Notes: generated by a model not told the origin, from the letters alone. A stretch of 64,000 nt of DNA from Halopseudomonas salina (GCF_008641105.1 NZ_VTTI01000002.1:160040-224039), one strand, 5' to 3'. Shown: positions 26,865-39,160, numbered from the stretch's first letter. Numbers and translations are program-made.

Positions 26865-28124
26865 ATGGGATACCAAAAGATCCAGGTGCCGGCTAGCGGC
26901 GACAAAATTTCCGTAAACGCCGACCAGTCCCTCAACGTGCCAGACAACCCGATTATTCCTTACATCGAGGGAGACGGGATCGGCGTCGATATTTCACCAG
27001 TGATGATGAAGGTAGTCGACGCAGCAGTTGAGAAGGCCTATAACGGCAAGCGCAAGATCTCCTGGATGGAGGTTTTTGCTGGTGAGAAAGCTACTCAGGT
27101 CTATGATCAGGATACCTGGCTGCCGGAAGAGACCCTGCATGCAGTAAAGGATTATGTTGTTTCTATCAAAGGCCCCCTTACTACTCCGGTAGGTGGCGGG
27201 ATCCGCTCCCTGAACGTTGCCCTGCGTCAGCAGCTTGACCTGTATGTGTGTCAGCGTCCGGTTCGCTGGTTTACCGGCGTACCTAGCCCCGTGAAGAAGC
27301 CGGGCGACGTCGACATGGTCATCTTCCGTGAAAACTCCGAAGACATCTATGCAGGCGTTGAATTCAAGGCCGGCACCCCTGAAGCCAAGAAGGTGATCAA
27401 GTTCCTGCAGGAAGAGATGGGCGTAACCAAGATCCGCTTCAGCGACATGTGCGGTATTGGCGTAAAGCCGGTTTCCGAGGAAGGCACCAAACGGCTGGTA
27501 CAGAAAGCACTGCAGTACGCCGTAGACAATGACCGCAAGTCAGTAACGATCGTGCACAAGGGCAACATCATGAAGTTCACCGAAGGTGCCTTCAAGGAAT
27601 GGGGCTACGAAGTGGCTCGTGACGAGTTCGGTGCCGAATTGCTTGATGGCGGTCCCTGGATGCAATTCAAGAACCCGAAAACTGGCCGCAATATCGTAGT
27701 CAAGGACGTGATCGCCGATGCGATGCTGCAGCAGATCCTGCTGCGTCCGGCTGACTACGATGTGATCGCCACCCTGAACCTGAACGGCGACTACCTGTCC
27801 GACGCGCTTGCTGCAGAAGTTGGCGGTATTGGTATCGCTCCGGGTGCAAACCTGTCTGACACCGTGGCCATGTTCGAAGCTACCCACGGCACTGCGCCCA
27901 AGTATGCTGGTCAGGACAAGGTAAACCCCGGTTCACTGATCCTGTCTGCCGAGATGATGTTGCGCCACATGGGCTGGATTGAAGCTGCTGACCTGATCAT
28001 CAAGGGCACAGAAGGCGCAATCGCCAACAAGACGGTTACTTATGACTTCGAGCGTTTGATGGACGGCGCTACGCTGCGTTCGTGCTCCGAGTTTGGTGAC
28101 GACATGATTGCCAGCATGGGCTGA
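26865..28124 (+). CDS. icd: Isocitrate dehydrogenase, NADP-dependent
   Basis: Oxidises isocitrate to 2-oxoglutarate in the TCA cycle. The ATG at 26865, preceded by CGGAG, gives 419 residues starting MGYQKIQVP; an in-frame ATG at 26751 would cross operator-like site 2. The phosphorylation serine lies in [12 protein letters not shown] (Ser115), so control by isocitrate dehydrogenase kinase/phosphatase is possible. The NADP-specific Lys-Tyr pair is present in [17 protein letters not shown]. All motifs of the E. coli-type homodimer are intact. It is monocistronic and ends in a strong terminator. aceA and icd, the two competitors for isocitrate, are both in this window. Confidence 0.97.
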   Translation: MGYQKIQVPASGDKISVNADQSLNVPDNPIIPYIEGDGIGVDISPVMMKVVDAAVEKAYNGKRKISWMEVFAGEKATQVYDQDTWLPEETLHAVKDYVVSIKGPLTTPVGGGIRSLNVALRQQLDLYVCQRPVRWFTGVPSPVKKPGDVDMVIFRENSEDIYAGVEFKAGTPEAKKVIKFLQEEMGVTKIRFSDMCGIGVKPVSEEGTKRLVQKALQYAVDNDRKSVTIVHKGNIMKFTEGAFKEWGYEVARDEFGAELLDGGPWMQFKNPKTGRNIVVKDVIADAMLQQILLRPADYDVIATLNLNGDYLSDALAAEVGGIGIAPGANLSDTVAMFEATHGTAPKYAGQDKVNPGSLILSAEMMLRHMGWIEAADLIIKGTEGAIANKTVTYDFERLMDGATLRSCSEFGDDMIASMG

Positions 28125-28147
28125 AATACCCAGGCAGTGCAATAATG

Positions 28148-28179
28148 ACAAGGCCGGCTAATGCCGGCCTTGTTGTTTC
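28148..28179 (+). terminator. Intrinsic terminator after icd
   Basis: ACAAGGCCGGC (28148-28158) pairs perfectly with GCCGGCCTTGT (28163-28173) around TAAT, followed by TGTTTCT. It may also serve the convergent cspD. Confidence 0.88.
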
Positions 28180-28202
28180 TGCTTTCTGGCCTCCAAGGGG
28201 AG

Positions 28203-28475
28203 TCAGTGTTGCGCGGCATGTGCCTCTTCTGTTCTGCTTTCACTCTCGGGACGAATACCGGGCTCCGCCACCTCATGTGACTGAATATTGACCGCATGCA
28301 GCCCCTTGGGGCCCTGAATAATCTCGAACCGAACGGGTTGCCCGGCCTTCAAAGTCCGGTAACCGTCCATCTGAATTGCTGAGTAATGAGCAAAGAGGTC
28401 TTCATCCCGGCCTTCGGCTATAATGAAGCCAAACCCTTTGGCGTTATTGAACCATTTCACCTTGCCGTATTGCAT
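28203..28475 (-). CDS. cspD: Cold-shock domain protein CspD
   Basis: A 90-residue single cold-shock domain with a short C-terminal tail. The start at 28475 is preceded by GAGGGA and gives MQYGKVKWFNNAKGFGF, the expected start; the frame upstream is not conserved. RNP1 is KGFGFI and RNP2 DLFAHYSAI. CspD-type proteins bind single-stranded nucleic acid and in E. coli inhibit replication in stationary phase. The C-terminal tail (PESESRTEEAHAAQH) is acidic and family-variable. It is divergent from clpS, the classical arrangement. Confidence 0.93.
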   Translation of the reverse strand: MQYGKVKWFNNAKGFGFIIAEGRDEDLFAHYSAIQMDGYRTLKAGQPVRFEIIQGPKGLHAVNIQSHEVAEPGIRPESESRTEEAHAAQH

Positions 28476-28682
28476 GCCACATCCCTCGTGCTGCCCCAGG
28501 TTGGGGGTTTTGTGTTCGCGGTGTTGAGCTGCTTGGCGCTGTAGTGGTAACAGATGACCGCCGTGCAATGCTCGTTTACACTTTTTAACACTGAATCAAA
28601 GTAAGTCAAGTCAGCCTCTGGCAAGCTGAGTAGTAGCTCACAGTTTGTCACCGGGCTTTTATCCAATAGCCTGTAATCAGCG

Positions 28683-29054
28683 ATGTTTCTCATGTTTGCA
28701 ATGACCAATTATCAACTAACCTTGAACCAGAGACCGGACGATCCAGAACACGAGGATGACTCCGGTCTGGCGGTGGAGACCAGCAAGCCGGAGCTCAAAC
28801 CGCCTTCACGCTACCAGGTCGTCATGATGAATGATGACTACACCCCGATGGATTTTGTCGTAGAAGTGCTTGAAACATTTTTCTCTCTTAACCGAGAGGC
28901 AGCTACACAGATCATGTTGAGGGTCCATACTGAAGGAAAGGCGGTCTGTGGGGTCTTTACCCGCGATATCGCGGAGACCAAAGCCGCACAGGTCAATGAA
29001 TATGCCAGGGAATGCCAGCACCCGTTGATATGTCAGATTGAACGGGAAGCGTAA
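28683..29054 (+). CDS. clpS: ClpS adaptor of the ClpAP protease
   Basis: A 123-residue N-end-rule adaptor. The conserved core runs from [23 protein letters not shown], which holds the hydrophobic-pocket Asn-Asp residues, to [24 protein letters not shown] with the ClpA-binding face. It delivers substrates with bulky N-terminal residues to ClpA. ATGs at 28683, 28692 and 28701 are all possible and none has a strong ribosome binding site; the longest is listed. clpA starts 34 bases after its stop, so the two are cotranscribed. Confidence 0.95.
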   Translation: MFLMFAMTNYQLTLNQRPDDPEHEDDSGLAVETSKPELKPPSRYQVVMMNDDYTPMDFVVEVLETFFSLNREAATQIMLRVHTEGKAVCGVFTRDIAETKAAQVNEYARECQHPLICQIEREA

Positions 29055-29088
29055 CAAAGCGGCCACGGCCGCATGATGAGGTGGCACC

Positions 29089-31356
29089 ATGCTCAATAGA
29101 GATCTCGAGATCACCTTGAATCTGGCGTTCAAGGAAGCGCGCAACAAGCGGCATGAGTTCATGACCGTAGAGCACTTGTTGCTCGCGTTGCTGGATAATC
29201 ACGCCGCCATAGATGTTTTGCGGGCCTGCGGTGCCGATATCGAGCGCCTGCGCCGGGAGTTGGTCGAATTCATCGACTCCACCACGCCGCTGATCCCGAA
29301 ACAGGATCATGAACGTGAAACCCAACCCACGCTTGGCTTTCAGCGCGTTTTGCAACGGGCGGTTTTCCATGTTCAAAGTTCCGGAAAGGGTGAAGTCAGT
29401 GGCGCTAACGTGTTGGTCGCTATTTTCAGCGAGCAGGAAAGCCAGGCGGTTTTCTTTCTCAAGCAGCAGCAGATTGCCAGGATCGACATAGTCAACTTCA
29501 TCTCCCATGGGATCTCCAAAGTGGGCGGGGAAGCTGATCAGGTTCCGCCGGACAGCGAGAGTATTGATGACGAGGGGGGCGAGACGGTTGGCAATACCAA
29601 TCCCCTCGATGCGTACGCCACTAACCTTAATGAGCAGGCACGGCTGGGGCGGATTGATCCATTGGTAGGACGCGCCCACGAAGTGGAACGTGTCGCGCAG
29701 ATTCTGGTCCGCCGCCGCAAGAACAACCCGCTGCTGGTAGGCGAAGCCGGCGTGGGTAAAACCGCCATTGCCGAGGGTCTTGCCAAGCGTATCGTTGATG
29801 GTGAGGTGCCCGATATTCTCTCTGAAGCGGTTGTCTACTCGCTGGACTTGGGCGCGCTGTTGGCGGGGACCAAATATCGGGGGGACTTCGAGAAGCGCTT
29901 CAAGGCACTTCTGAAGGCGCTCAAGAAGCGGCCGCAAGCCATTCTTTTCATTGATGAAATCCATACGATTATCGGTGCTGGTGCTGCCTCGGGCGGTGTC
30001 ATGGATGCCTCGAATCTGCTCAAACCGCTGCTGACATCCGGCGAAATGCGCTGTATAGGTTCAACGACCTATCAGGAGTTCCGCGGTATCTTCGAGAAGG
30101 ATCGGGCATTGGCACGGCGTTTCCAGAAAGTGGATGTGATCGAACCCTCTGTGGAAGATACCATTCAGATTCTCAAGGGCCTGAAAAGCCGTTTCGAGGA
30201 CCACCACGGCATTGGTTATACCGATGAAGCGCTCAGATCTGCTGCGGAACTCGCTTCACGTTATATCAACGACAGACATATGCCGGACAAGGCCATCGAC
30301 GTGATTGACGAGGCGGGCGCTTATCAGCGGCTAAAGCCTGTTTCGGAGCGTCCGGCTGTGATCGACGTGGCAGAGGTGGAAGCCATCGTTGCCAAGATCG
30401 CGCGTATTCCTCCCAAGCATGTCTCTTCCAGTGACAAGGAGCTACTGAAGAATCTGGAACGCGACCTGAAGCTAGTGGTTTTCGGCCAGGATGAGGCCAT
30501 CGATTCGCTGGCTTCAGCCATCAAGCTGTCTCGTGCCGGGCTTAAATCCGCTGACAAGCCGGTGGGATCCTTCCTGTTTTCGGGTCCAACGGGTGTTGGC
30601 AAGACAGAAGTTACCAGGCAACTGGCAAAGAGTCTTGGCGTCGAGTTGCTGCGTTTTGACATGTCCGAGTACATGGAACGGCACACGGTATCGCGTCTCA
30701 TCGGTGCCCCTCCGGGCTACGTGGGATTCGATCAGGGTGGTCTGCTGACAGAGGCCGTGACCAAGAATCCTCACTGTGTACTCTTGCTCGACGAAATCGA
30801 GAAGGCACATCCTGAGGTTTTCAACCTGCTGCTGCAGGTAATGGATCACGGCACCCTGACGGACAACAATGGGCGTAAGGCGGATTTCCGCAATGTGATC
30901 ATCGTGTTGACTACCAATGCCGGGGCGGAATCGATGGCTCGTGCTTCAATTGGTTTTACTCAGCAGGATCACAGTACCGATGCCTCCGAAGTGATCAAGA
31001 AAACCTTCACGCCGGAGTTCCGTAACCGCCTGGACACCATTATCCAGTTCGGACGTCTTACCCATGACAGCATCAAGTTCGTCGTCGACAAGTTTCTTAC
31101 CGAGCTACAAGCCCAGTTGGAAGATAAGCATGTTCTTCTGGAGGTCGATGAAAGGGCTCGAGACTGGCTTGCCGAACATGGCTATGACCCATTGATGGGA
31201 GCTCGCCCTATGGCGCGGCTAATTCAGGACAAGATCAAACGGCCTCTGGCCGAGGCGATCCTGTTCGGGGAATTGGCAGATCATGGCGGTACCGTCAACA
31301 TCAGCTGCAGGGACAACGAGTTGGTGCTCGACGTGCTTGAGGAGGAAATGGCCTGA
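29089..31356 (+). CDS. clpA: ATP-dependent Clp protease ATP-binding subunit ClpA
   Basis: A 755-residue AAA+ unfoldase. The N-domain (about 1-150) binds ClpS. The first Walker A is GEAGVGKT (near 217) with Walker B in [11 protein letters not shown]; the second is GPTGVGKT (near 500) with [14 protein letters not shown]. The ClpP-docking loop contains IGF near residue 620. The length is normal. It unfolds substrates and feeds them into ClpP; clpP is not in this window. It ends at a terminator shared with the convergent xthA. Confidence 0.97.
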   Translation: MLNRDLEITLNLAFKEARNKRHEFMTVEHLLLALLDNHAAIDVLRACGADIERLRRELVEFIDSTTPLIPKQDHERETQPTLGFQRVLQRAVFHVQSSGKGEVSGANVLVAIFSEQESQAVFFLKQQQIARIDIVNFISHGISKVGGEADQVPPDSESIDDEGGETVGNTNPLDAYATNLNEQARLGRIDPLVGRAHEVERVAQILVRRRKNNPLLVGEAGVGKTAIAEGLAKRIVDGEVPDILSEAVVYSLDLGALLAGTKYRGDFEKRFKALLKALKKRPQAILFIDEIHTIIGAGAASGGVMDASNLLKPLLTSGEMRCIGSTTYQEFRGIFEKDRALARRFQKVDVIEPSVEDTIQILKGLKSRFEDHHGIGYTDEALRSAAELASRYINDRHMPDKAIDVIDEAGAYQRLKPVSERPAVIDVAEVEAIVAKIARIPPKHVSSSDKELLKNLERDLKLVVFGQDEAIDSLASAIKLSRAGLKSADKPVGSFLFSGPTGVGKTEVTRQLAKSLGVELLRFDMSEYMERHTVSRLIGAPPGYVGFDQGGLLTEAVTKNPHCVLLLDEIEKAHPEVFNLLLQVMDHGTLTDNNGRKADFRNVIIVLTTNAGAESMARASIGFTQQDHSTDASEVIKKTFTPEFRNRLDTIIQFGRLTHDSIKFVVDKFLTELQAQLEDKHVLLEVDERARDWLAEHGYDPLMGARPMARLIQDKIKRPLAEAILFGELADHGGTVNISCRDNELVLDVLEEEMA

Positions 31357-31393
31357 GCGCCTAATTTCGAGTAGCTGGTTGTTCAGGTTAAAG

Positions 31394-31420
31394 AAGGCCC
31401 CGCTAAAGCGGGGCCTTTCT
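31394..31420 (+). terminator. Bidirectional terminator between clpA and xthA
   Basis: AAGGCCCCGCT and AGCGGGGCCTT pair around AA, with T-rich flanks on the plus strand and A-rich on the other side, fitting both convergent genes. Confidence 0.88.
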
Positions 31421-31436
31421 GTTTTCGTATTGGTAG

Positions 31437-32252
31437 TCAGTCCTTGAAATCGGCCCAGACCGGAGCGTGATCAGATGGCTTTTCCATCCCCCGTATATCG
31501 TAATCAACGCCAGCATCCACACAGTGTTCGATCAGGTTCCTGCTTGCCATGATCAGATCTATACGCAGTCCGCGCTTTGGATCAGCCTCGAATCCGCGGC
31601 TGCGGTAGTCGAACCAGCTGAAACGATCGTCTACGTTCGGGTTCAGGTGGCGAAATGTATCAATCAGCCCCCAGTCCTTCAGTTTTTTCAGCCATTCACG
31701 CTCTTCTGGCAGGAAGCTGCACTTACCTGTGCGCAACCAACGTTTGGCGTTATCCGCCCCTATGCCAATGTCGATATCTTCAGGGGATATATTTATGTCG
31801 CCCATCACCACGACACGCTGATCCGGAGTGAATTGCTGCTCCAGATGGGCCTGCAGATCGGCGTAAAAGCGCGTCTTGGCAGGGAACTTTAGCGGGTGAT
31901 CGCGGCTCTCACCCTGAGGGAAATAACCGTTGAAGATGACCGTCTGCTCACCATTCTTACTCATTATGGCGGCGCTTATCATGCGCTTTTGCGCGTCCTC
32001 ACCGTCCCCCGGAAAGCCCTTGTTCACCCACAGGGGCTTTTCCCGGGTCATCAGGGCAACGCCATAGTGGCCTTTCTGGCCATGGAAATGAACGTGATAT
32101 CCAAGGGAAGCAACGTCATCGAGGGGAAACATGGAATCGTCGACCTTGGTTTCCTGTAAGCCGATCACATCAGGCGCATGTCGTTCGACTATTTCCTTCA
32201 GTTGATGAGGTCTGGCTCTTAGCCCGTTGATATTGAAGGAAACGAATTTCAT
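31437..32252 (-). CDS. xthA: Exodeoxyribonuclease III
   Basis: A 271-residue AP endonuclease/3'-5' exonuclease of base-excision repair. Motifs: FNINGLRAR (metal-binding Asn), LQETKVDD (catalytic Glu), [24 protein letters not shown] (catalytic Asp/Asn), RIDLIMAS and the C-terminal [10 protein letters not shown] (catalytic Asp-His). All residues are present and the length matches E. coli XthA. It is monocistronic, divergent from tamA. Confidence 0.96.
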   Translation of the reverse strand: MKFVSFNINGLRARPHQLKEIVERHAPDVIGLQETKVDDSMFPLDDVASLGYHVHFHGQKGHYGVALMTREKPLWVNKGFPGDGEDAQKRMISAAIMSKNGEQTVIFNGYFPQGESRDHPLKFPAKTRFYADLQAHLEQQFTPDQRVVVMGDINISPEDIDIGIGADNAKRWLRTGKCSFLPEEREWLKKLKDWGLIDTFRHLNPNVDDRFSWFDYRSRGFEADPKRGLRIDLIMASRNLIEHCVDAGVDYDIRGMEKPSDHAPVWADFKD

Positions 32253-32370
32253 TGCTCATCCTGTTCAGGTTGGACCGGGTGCCGGTCTGTAAGAAGATGT
32301 ATCTTGTGCCGGACATGGGTAGCCAGCATGTTAGCATCACTTTTGGCCTATTTGTCGCTGGAAAAACTAC

Positions 32371-34083
32371 ATGCTTCGTCCGTTACTGCTGATTTTGCTG
32401 ACCTTTTTTTCCATGGCAGCGCATGCCGGCCTCGAAGTGAATGTCGAGCCGGAAAATGAGCAGGTAGAAGACAATATTCAAGCCTTTGTCGGTGAAGTGG
32501 AAGCTTCCACAAGGCGCGAGATGGAGCGACTAGCCGGGCACAGCAAGGAGCAGGCGATTGATGCCGCGCAGGCGTTGGGGTATTACCAGGCCGAGATCAC
32601 CCATCGAATAACGGGCAACCGGACTGACCCGGTCCTGGTGCTGGAAGTGCAGCTGGGTGAGCCTGTCCGACTCAGGGAAGTGGATATTCGCGTCGAAGGG
32701 GCCGGCATGGGAACCGAACCTTTTGATCTGCAAGGGGCCCAGAGAGGGCGGTTGCAACCGGGCGACGTGTTGCACCATGGTCACTACGAAGCGATCAAGA
32801 GTTACATGGCTAATCAGGCCCTGCGCTTTGGCTATTTTTCGGGCCAATTCAGCCAGCAGCGCCTGCTGGTCAACATCGAAGACAACGTCGCCGATATCAC
32901 GCTGGTCTACCAGACTGGCGAGCGCTTCCGTTTGGGCGACGTTGTCTTTTCCGAAACTCCCTTCGACGACAACCTGCTGCAGCGTATGGTGGATTTTCGG
33001 ACCGGTGCGCCATACGACGCCGACCTTCTTGCCAAACTGAATCGAGATCTGCTTGCCAGCGGATACTTTGAGAATGTCCTGGTTTCAGCGCCGGCCTCAC
33101 GGGCCGAGGAAGGGCTTATCCCGGTTGAGGTGCAGATTGCTGAACGTAAGCCGCATTCCCTCGGGCTGGGCGCGGGTTATTCAACCGACGTGGGTGCACG
33201 AGGGCGCATCAGCTGGACCGAGCATTGGGTCAATGCCCGTGGCCACAAACGTGGAGCGGAACTCGAGCTTTCCCTGCCCCGACAAGCGTTAACCGGTTAT
33301 TACCAGATTCCGCTGACACACCCCCAAACCAATTCAGTGCGCTTTTTTGGTGGATGGCAGAACGAAGATATAGATGATATCGAGAGCCAGAGCTTCACCG
33401 TCGGGGCGCAGCATGAAAAGCTGCTGGACAGTGGATGGGAGCGGATCGCCGGTCTGCGTCTGGAGCATGAACGCTTTAGCCTGGGTAATGACTCCGGACA
33501 GAGCACACTCCTTATCCCGGGGGTGTCTTTCCAGCGCACAAAAAGCGTCGGTGGAATTGATCCAAGTCGGGGCTACAGTCTGATGCTGGACCTGCAAGGA
33601 GCAAAGAAAGGGGTAGTGTCGGATGTCGACTTCGCTCGTGTCTTTACCACAGCCAAAGGCCTGTATACGTTTGAGGAAAACCACCGGTTTCTAGCCAGGG
33701 TCGGTCTGGGCGCGGTATATACCGATGATTTTGAACAGATCCCACCCTCGCTACGTTTTTTTGCCGGCGGCGATCAGTCGGTGCGAGGCTATGACTATCG
33801 TAGCCTGTCGCCGACCGATGATTCCGGCGAGCGAGTCGGAGGCCGGTTTTTGCTCGATAGCAGTCTCGAGTATCAATACGAATTCATTCCCAAGTGGCGT
33901 GCGGCTACCTTTGTAGACCATGGCAACGCCATGGACTCCCTCGCTGCGGCTCGCAAGACCAGTGTCGGCGTGGGTATTCGCTGGGTATCTCCGGTAGGTC
34001 CTATTCGGGTGGATCTCGCTCAGTCCATCAGTGACTCGGATGAGGGCTTCCGTATCCACTTTTCCATGGGGCCGGAACTATGA
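32371..34083 (+). CDS. tamA: Outer-membrane translocation factor TamA
   Basis: A 570-residue Omp85-family protein with a signal peptide ending SMAAHA-GLEV, about three POTRA domains (25-260) and a C-terminal 16-stranded barrel (about 265-570) with the Omp85 motif GGDQSVRGYDYRSLSP. With TamB it helps assemble some outer-membrane proteins and is implicated in phospholipid transport. It overlaps tamB (ATGA), and the pair lies beside xthA as in Pseudomonas. Confidence 0.95.
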   Translation: MLRPLLLILLTFFSMAAHAGLEVNVEPENEQVEDNIQAFVGEVEASTRREMERLAGHSKEQAIDAAQALGYYQAEITHRITGNRTDPVLVLEVQLGEPVRLREVDIRVEGAGMGTEPFDLQGAQRGRLQPGDVLHHGHYEAIKSYMANQALRFGYFSGQFSQQRLLVNIEDNVADITLVYQTGERFRLGDVVFSETPFDDNLLQRMVDFRTGAPYDADLLAKLNRDLLASGYFENVLVSAPASRAEEGLIPVEVQIAERKPHSLGLGAGYSTDVGARGRISWTEHWVNARGHKRGAELELSLPRQALTGYYQIPLTHPQTNSVRFFGGWQNEDIDDIESQSFTVGAQHEKLLDSGWERIAGLRLEHERFSLGNDSGQSTLLIPGVSFQRTKSVGGIDPSRGYSLMLDLQGAKKGVVSDVDFARVFTTAKGLYTFEENHRFLARVGLGAVYTDDFEQIPPSLRFFAGGDQSVRGYDYRSLSPTDDSGERVGGRFLLDSSLEYQYEFIPKWRAATFVDHGNAMDSLAAARKTSVGVGIRWVSPVGPIRVDLAQSISDSDEGFRIHFSMGPEL

Positions 34084-37000
34084 TGCTGTTCGTCCTCAAG
34101 GTACTGTTCAGAGGCTTGCTGGTACTGCTGCTCATCCCTTTGCTGTTGGCCTTGTTGCTTATGAACGAGTCAGTCAATCGCTGGCTGTTCGAGCGTATAC
34201 AGGGGCTTGAACCCCGACTGGAACTTGGGCTTGAGGAGGGGCAGCTGTGGCGGGGCTGGGATTTCGATCGCATAGTCTGGCGTGACCAGGGGATCGAGGT
34301 TGTGGTTGAGGATGTCCGCTTTGCCTGGTCGCCCGAATGTCTTTTTGGTGCGCGTTTTTGCGTCGATGAACTGGATGTGGCCAGCATCCAGATGACGACG
34401 CAGCCAACGGATGAGGAGCAGGTGGAGCGTACCCAGATCACGCTGCCGGATATCCGGTTGCCGGTTGGCGTTCAGATCGAGCAGCTCCGTGTCGGTAGTT
34501 TGTACGTCAACTCCAATGAACCTCTACTGACCAATATCGAGCTGGCAGCGCATCTGCGTGACTCCGAACTGGTCATTCATCGCTTTACCGGCACAGGTCC
34601 CGATCTTGACTGGCAAATGAACGGCGACATCCGGCTGGTCAATGGTTGGCCACTGAAGATCCATGCACTGCTGAACCTGCCCCCGGTCGATCAACAGCCC
34701 TGGGCGCTTGATCTGCGTCTGGGCGGAAGTGTTACTGAACTGGATGTCGAAGCTGCCAGCAAAGGCTTCCTGGAAGGACGCCTGAGCGCACAGCTGCAAC
34801 CCCTCGACCCGCAGATGCCGGCTACCCTCGCGTGGCGGGGCGATCGTTTTGTTGTACCTGTGGAATTGCCCAGAGAGCTTGTTATCCGCCAGTCGTCACT
34901 GGACGCGCAGGGCAATATGGAGGAGGGGTATCGAATTACCGGCGGTGCCATCCTGCCTGGTGAGGGCGGCGACATAGAGCTTGATCTGGCTACCATCATC
35001 AACATGACAGGAATGGAAGATCTGATGTTGGCGCTGTCCGTCGTCGAGCAGCCAACTCGCCGTGTGGCGCTGACCGGTAGCGCCAGTTGGGAAGAACAGC
35101 TTGTTGGGGAGGTCGAGCTCGATCTGGCTCAGTTTCCGTGGCAGTGGCTATATCCGCAGGAAACCGGTGAAATTCAACTCGAGCAGCTATCGATTGACGC
35201 CACTCTGCGTGACATGCAGGGCCAGGGCAATCTGCACGCACAACTATCTGGTGTGGCCGGGCAGAATGTCGATCTGAGCATGGCCGTATCCGGAAACCCG
35301 GACGAAATACGTGTGGCTTCGGCTGAGATGATCACCGAGGCTGGCTCCGCCACTGCAACCGGCATCTTGCAGTTGGTCAATGGCCTGGCATGGGATGCCC
35401 GTATGGTGCTCGAAGGTATCGACCCTGGCGCCTTCGTAGACGATCTTCCAGGGGACCTGAACGGAACGGTTGCCACTACCGGCAGCCTGGTGAACGAGCA
35501 ACTTGAGCTGGATGCCGAATGGGCGCTGGAAGGCACATTACGGGCCAGACCCCTGGAACTGACTGGCTCGGTGAGCAAGGGAGAGGATTCCTGGGTGCTG
35601 GAGGATCTGCTCTTTCGCCAGGGCCGCAATAGCGTTACGGGTAGCGGGCGAATCAGCGACAACATCGACGCCCGGTTAAATGTGCGGATGCCTGAGCTGG
35701 CTACGCTCTGGCCGGGACTTGGCGGTGCACTCAATGGTGATATCAACACCAGCGGGCGGCAGACAGCGCCAATAATTGATGCTGACCTGCGTGGCGAGCG
35801 TCTGGCTTATGAAGGGTCACGCATTGCGGACCTGACGCTGAAAGGCAAGGTGACTCTGTCCGAGGCGATGCCTGGTGATCTGACTCTGACCGCCCTGAAG
35901 ATTCGCAGCGGCGACACCCGAATTGGCGATCTGTCACTGACCTTAAAGGGCAACCGTGCGGCCCATCGACTTGCAGTCGAGCTGGAAAACGGTATCGCCG
36001 GTATTGATGCCGAATTACGGGGCGCATTGAGTGATGATCGTTGGCAGGGACTGCTCAGCAGTGCCGACATCGAATATGGTGTGCTGGACTGGCAGCTGGT
36101 TGACGCAGCCAGGTTGACATACCGGCTTGACCCCGCTCAGTTACGCATTGCCGAGCACTGCTGGCGGCATGCGCAAGCGCGACTGTGTTTCAACGGGGAG
36201 CAACGCCTGTTGCCCGATCGCCAGCTCGATGTTGCGTTGACCGATTTTTCCCTGTCTTCGCTCGAGGATCTGCTTCCCGAGGGCTTTGCCTGGAACGCGG
36301 ACCTCAATGCCAATCTCGAACTCAAGCAGGCGGTGGGCGGGGAACCTGTCGTTGACTTGAGCTTGCGTAGTGTCGACGGCATGGTGGCGATTACTGAAGC
36401 GGAACAGACTCTGGCGTTTCCCTACGATCTTCTGGATATCAACACCCAGATGCGAGCTGGCATCGCTCGCAGTCGTATCCAGTTGGCCAGCGAAGGCTTC
36501 GGGACGCTGGATATCCAGGCAGATGTAGATGATCCGGTAGGCGAGCAGATTCTCACCGGTCAGTACAATATCGAAGGCCTTAAACTGAATATCCTGAGGC
36601 CTTTCCTGCCTCAGGTAGACACCCTGCGTGGTGAATTGAGTGGCAGCGGCAGGCTTGCCGGAGCCTTGCGTCAACCGGAGATAGTCGGAAGGCTGCAACT
36701 GGTCGAAGGACATGTCAGCGGGCCCGAGCTGCCCGTGAGCCTGGAGGAGCTTGAAGTCGAGATTGATATCAATGGCCAGCGAGCTGTGGTGGATGGCCAG
36801 TGGACCAGTGGCGATGAGGGCGAGGGGAGTCTCACTGGCTCCATCACCTGGGCTCCGGAACTTGATCTTGATCTGGCCTTGAAGGGCAGTCGGCTACCAG
36901 TCATTGTGGAACCCTACGCCGACCTGCGTGTCAGCCCGGATCTGCAGGTAACGCTGGCTGACAACAAGCTGCGAGTCAGGGGCGAGATAGCAGTCCCTGA

Positions 37001-37787
37001 GGGTGATATTACTGTACGTGAATTGCCCGAACAGGCGGTGAGGCTGTCTCCGGACGTGGTTATTGTCGGTGAAGAACCTGAAGATCAAGCTCCACCGCTG
37101 GACATCGACGCACGAATACAACTGGCAGTGGGTGATCAGCTGCGCTTTTCGGCCTTCGGCCTGAGCGGGCGTCTGAGCGGGCGCATCATGGTCGAAGAAG
37201 ATATGAATGCGACCGGCGATCTGAATATTCTGGATGGCCGTTTCCGGCGCTATGGTCAGCGGCTCAGCCTGCGCCGGGCACAAATTCTGTTTGCCGGTCC
37301 GATTTCACAGCCCTTTCTTAACATTGAAGCCATTCGGCGCGTTGACGACGTCGTCGCCGGTTTGCGCCTGACCGGGCGTGCCGAGGCGCCGCAGACCGAA
37401 GTCTTCTCCGAACCAGGCATGCCCCAGGAGCAAGCCCTGGCCTATTTGATTCTGGGTCGCCCCCTGGGAGCAGATGGCGGCGACAGCAACCTGGTAGGTC
37501 AGGCAGCCTTGGCTCTGGGCATGGCCGGTGGCGCCCCGCTTGCCAAGAATCTGGCCAATACACTTGGCATAGAGGATTTTCAGCTGGAAACCGAGGGCTC
37601 AGGTATTTCGACACAAGTTGTCGCAGCGGGCTACATTACGGAAAAGCTCAGCCTGCGTTATGGTGTCGGGGTGTTCGATCAGGCGAATCAGTTGGCTATA
37701 CGCTATGATCTGACTCGCAGGTTATATCTTGAGGCGGTGAGCGGCTTTGCCAGTTCGCTGGATTTCTTCTACCGTATCGATTTCTAG
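34080..37787 (+). CDS. tamB: Inner-membrane translocation factor TamB (AsmA-like)
   Basis: A 1235-residue protein with one N-terminal membrane anchor (about 4-27), a long beta-taco or AsmA-like periplasmic region rich in alternating hydrophobic strands, and the conserved DUF490 C-terminus ([20 protein letters not shown]-type segment and the terminal [15 protein letters not shown]) that contacts TamA. It spans the periplasm and is thought to guide protein or lipid transfer. Start at 34080 or 34083 (tandem ATG); the stop of tamA overlaps it. The length is similar to E. coli TamB (1259). Confidence 0.95.
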   Translation: MMLFVLKVLFRGLLVLLLIPLLLALLLMNESVNRWLFERIQGLEPRLELGLEEGQLWRGWDFDRIVWRDQGIEVVVEDVRFAWSPECLFGARFCVDELDVASIQMTTQPTDEEQVERTQITLPDIRLPVGVQIEQLRVGSLYVNSNEPLLTNIELAAHLRDSELVIHRFTGTGPDLDWQMNGDIRLVNGWPLKIHALLNLPPVDQQPWALDLRLGGSVTELDVEAASKGFLEGRLSAQLQPLDPQMPATLAWRGDRFVVPVELPRELVIRQSSLDAQGNMEEGYRITGGAILPGEGGDIELDLATIINMTGMEDLMLALSVVEQPTRRVALTGSASWEEQLVGEVELDLAQFPWQWLYPQETGEIQLEQLSIDATLRDMQGQGNLHAQLSGVAGQNVDLSMAVSGNPDEIRVASAEMITEAGSATATGILQLVNGLAWDARMVLEGIDPGAFVDDLPGDLNGTVATTGSLVNEQLELDAEWALEGTLRARPLELTGSVSKGEDSWVLEDLLFRQGRNSVTGSGRISDNIDARLNVRMPELATLWPGLGGALNGDINTSGRQTAPIIDADLRGERLAYEGSRIADLTLKGKVTLSEAMPGDLTLTALKIRSGDTRIGDLSLTLKGNRAAHRLAVELENGIAGIDAELRGALSDDRWQGLLSSADIEYGVLDWQLVDAARLTYRLDPAQLRIAEHCWRHAQARLCFNGEQRLLPDRQLDVALTDFSLSSLEDLLPEGFAWNADLNANLELKQAVGGEPVVDLSLRSVDGMVAITEAEQTLAFPYDLLDINTQMRAGIARSRIQLASEGFGTLDIQADVDDPVGEQILTGQYNIEGLKLNILRPFLPQVDTLRGELSGSGRLAGALRQPEIVGRLQLVEGHVSGPELPVSLEELEVEIDINGQRAVVDGQWTSGDEGEGSLTGSITWAPELDLDLALKGSRLPVIVEPYADLRVSPDLQVTLADNKLRVRGEIAVPEGDITVRELPEQAVRLSPDVVIVGEEPEDQAPPLDIDARIQLAVGDQLRFSAFGLSGRLSGRIMVEEDMNATGDLNILDGRFRRYGQRLSLRRAQILFAGPISQPFLNIEAIRRVDDVVAGLRLTGRAEAPQTEVFSEPGMPQEQALAYLILGRPLGADGGDSNLVGQAALALGMAGGAPLAKNLANTLGIEDFQLETEGSGISTQVVAAGYITEKLSLRYGVGVFDQANQLAIRYDLTRRLYLEAVSGFASSLDFFYRIDF

Positions 37788-37863
37788 GGCCGCCACGGCG
37801 GATGTCGGGCGGTCATTTGCCATGCAGGTTCTGCATGGTTTCCACAAGTACAAAGGAGCTCTT

Positions 37864-38364
37864 ATGTCTAGCGTTACAATGCGCGGTAATCCAGTTCTGG
37901 TTGGTGGTGATTTCCCCAAGGCGGGTGACAAGGCTCCGGCGTTCAGTCTGGTGGGCAAGGACCTGTCGGATGTTGAACTGTCGAGCATGGCTGGCAAGCG
38001 CAAGATCCTCAACATTTTCCCCAGCGTTGATACACCGACCTGCGCTACCTCGGTGCGTACCTTCAACGCCAAGGCCAACGATGTGGAAAACACCGTTGTC
38101 GTCTGCATCTCGGCTGACCTGCCATTCGCCCAGGCGCGCTTTTGCGGTGGTGAGGGTCTGGATAACGTGATCAATCTGTCCACCATGCGCGGTAGCGAAT
38201 TTGCCCATAACTATGGTGTAGCGATTGAGGACGGCCCGCTGGCTGGTCTGACTGCCAGAGCGGTAGTAGTGCTGGATGAGAATGATCAGGTCCTGTACAG
38301 CGAACTGGTACCCGAAATTGGTCAGGAGCCGAACTACGAGCAAGCACTGGGTGCTCTGGCTTGA
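37864..38364 (+). CDS. tpx: Thiol peroxidase Tpx (atypical 2-Cys peroxiredoxin)
   Basis: A 166-residue enzyme that reduces H2O2 and alkyl hydroperoxides using thioredoxin. The peroxidatic Cys60 is in [17 protein letters not shown] and the resolving Cys94 in [12 protein letters not shown], spaced as in E. coli Tpx. The ATG at 37864 is preceded by AAAGGAGCT; earlier in-frame ATGs overlap tamB's end. Monocistronic with a terminator downstream. Confidence 0.96.
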   Translation: MSSVTMRGNPVLVGGDFPKAGDKAPAFSLVGKDLSDVELSSMAGKRKILNIFPSVDTPTCATSVRTFNAKANDVENTVVVCISADLPFAQARFCGGEGLDNVINLSTMRGSEFAHNYGVAIEDGPLAGLTARAVVVLDENDQVLYSELVPEIGQEPNYEQALGALA

Positions 38365-38386
38365 TATAGTCGCGGGTCAGAATAAA

Positions 38387-38418
38387 AGAGCCGGGGAGCG
38401 AAAGCTTCCCGGCTTTTT
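38387..38418 (+). terminator. Intrinsic terminator after tpx
   Basis: AGCCGGGGAGC and GCTTCCCGGCT pair (one G-T pair) around GAAA, followed by TTTTT. It also faces the convergent wrbA. Confidence 0.88.
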
Positions 38419-38428
38419 GCTATCTGAT

Positions 38429-39028
38429 TCAGCTATTGAGTTTGGCTGTAATTTTGGCCACATGTTCGCCCTGGAAACGGGCGATACTCAGTTCGCGCTC
38501 GTCCGGTTGCCGTGAGCCATCGCCACCCGCCAGGGTCGATGCGCCGTAAGGTGTGCCGCCACTGACCTTGGAGATATCGAACAGCTCCGGTGTGCCGTAA
38601 CCAATGGGTACGATAGTCATGCCGTGATGGGCGAGGGTGGTCCACACAGATGTGATAGTCATCTCTTGCCCGCCGCCCGTGCCGGTGGACGTGAATACGC
38701 TGGCAACCTTGCCGAACAAGGCGCCCTTGGCCCAGAGACCTCCAGTCTGATCGAAGAAGGTCCGCATCTGACCTGACATATTGCCGAAACGTGTGGGCGT
38801 GCCAACGATGATCGCATCGTAATCGCCCAGTTCTGATGGGGACGCCTGGTTACCAGCCAGATCCGTCTTTCCGCCGGCATTCTTGAAAGCTTCCTGATCC
38901 ATGGTTTCGGGGATATGTTTCAGCGTGACTTCAACGCCTTCTACACGACGAGCGCCTTCGGCTACGGCCTGGGCCATGGTTTCGATATGACCATACATGG
39001 AATGGTATAGAACGAGTACTTTAGCCAT
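38429..39028 (-). CDS. wrbA: NAD(P)H:quinone oxidoreductase WrbA
   Basis: A 199-residue flavodoxin-like FMN enzyme that reduces quinones by two electrons and limits oxidative stress. The FMN phosphate loop is in [19 protein letters not shown] (8-26); later motifs are [20 protein letters not shown] and [13 protein letters not shown]. The length and all flavin-binding loops match WrbA. It is convergent with tpx. Confidence 0.95.
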   Translation of the reverse strand: MAKVLVLYHSMYGHIETMAQAVAEGARRVEGVEVTLKHIPETMDQEAFKNAGGKTDLAGNQASPSELGDYDAIIVGTPTRFGNMSGQMRTFFDQTGGLWAKGALFGKVASVFTSTGTGGGQEMTITSVWTTLAHHGMTIVPIGYGTPELFDISKVSGGTPYGASTLAGGDGSRQPDERELSIARFQGEHVAKITAKLNS

Positions 39029-39160
39029 TGATTGCTCCTTGAGATGAGTAATTTACCAAACCATGATGCATCGGATTAACGGTTGTTAAAAATCAAAAAA
39101 CGGCACAAAACAATCGGTACTGTCGATGTATTGACTTCGCGCATTACCCTACCAGCCAGC

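Noticed and set aside
28457..28708. 83-codon minus-strand frame across the cspD-clpS divergent region
   Set aside because: Overlaps the cspD start and the clpS start in other frames and has no recognisable feature; probably non-coding.
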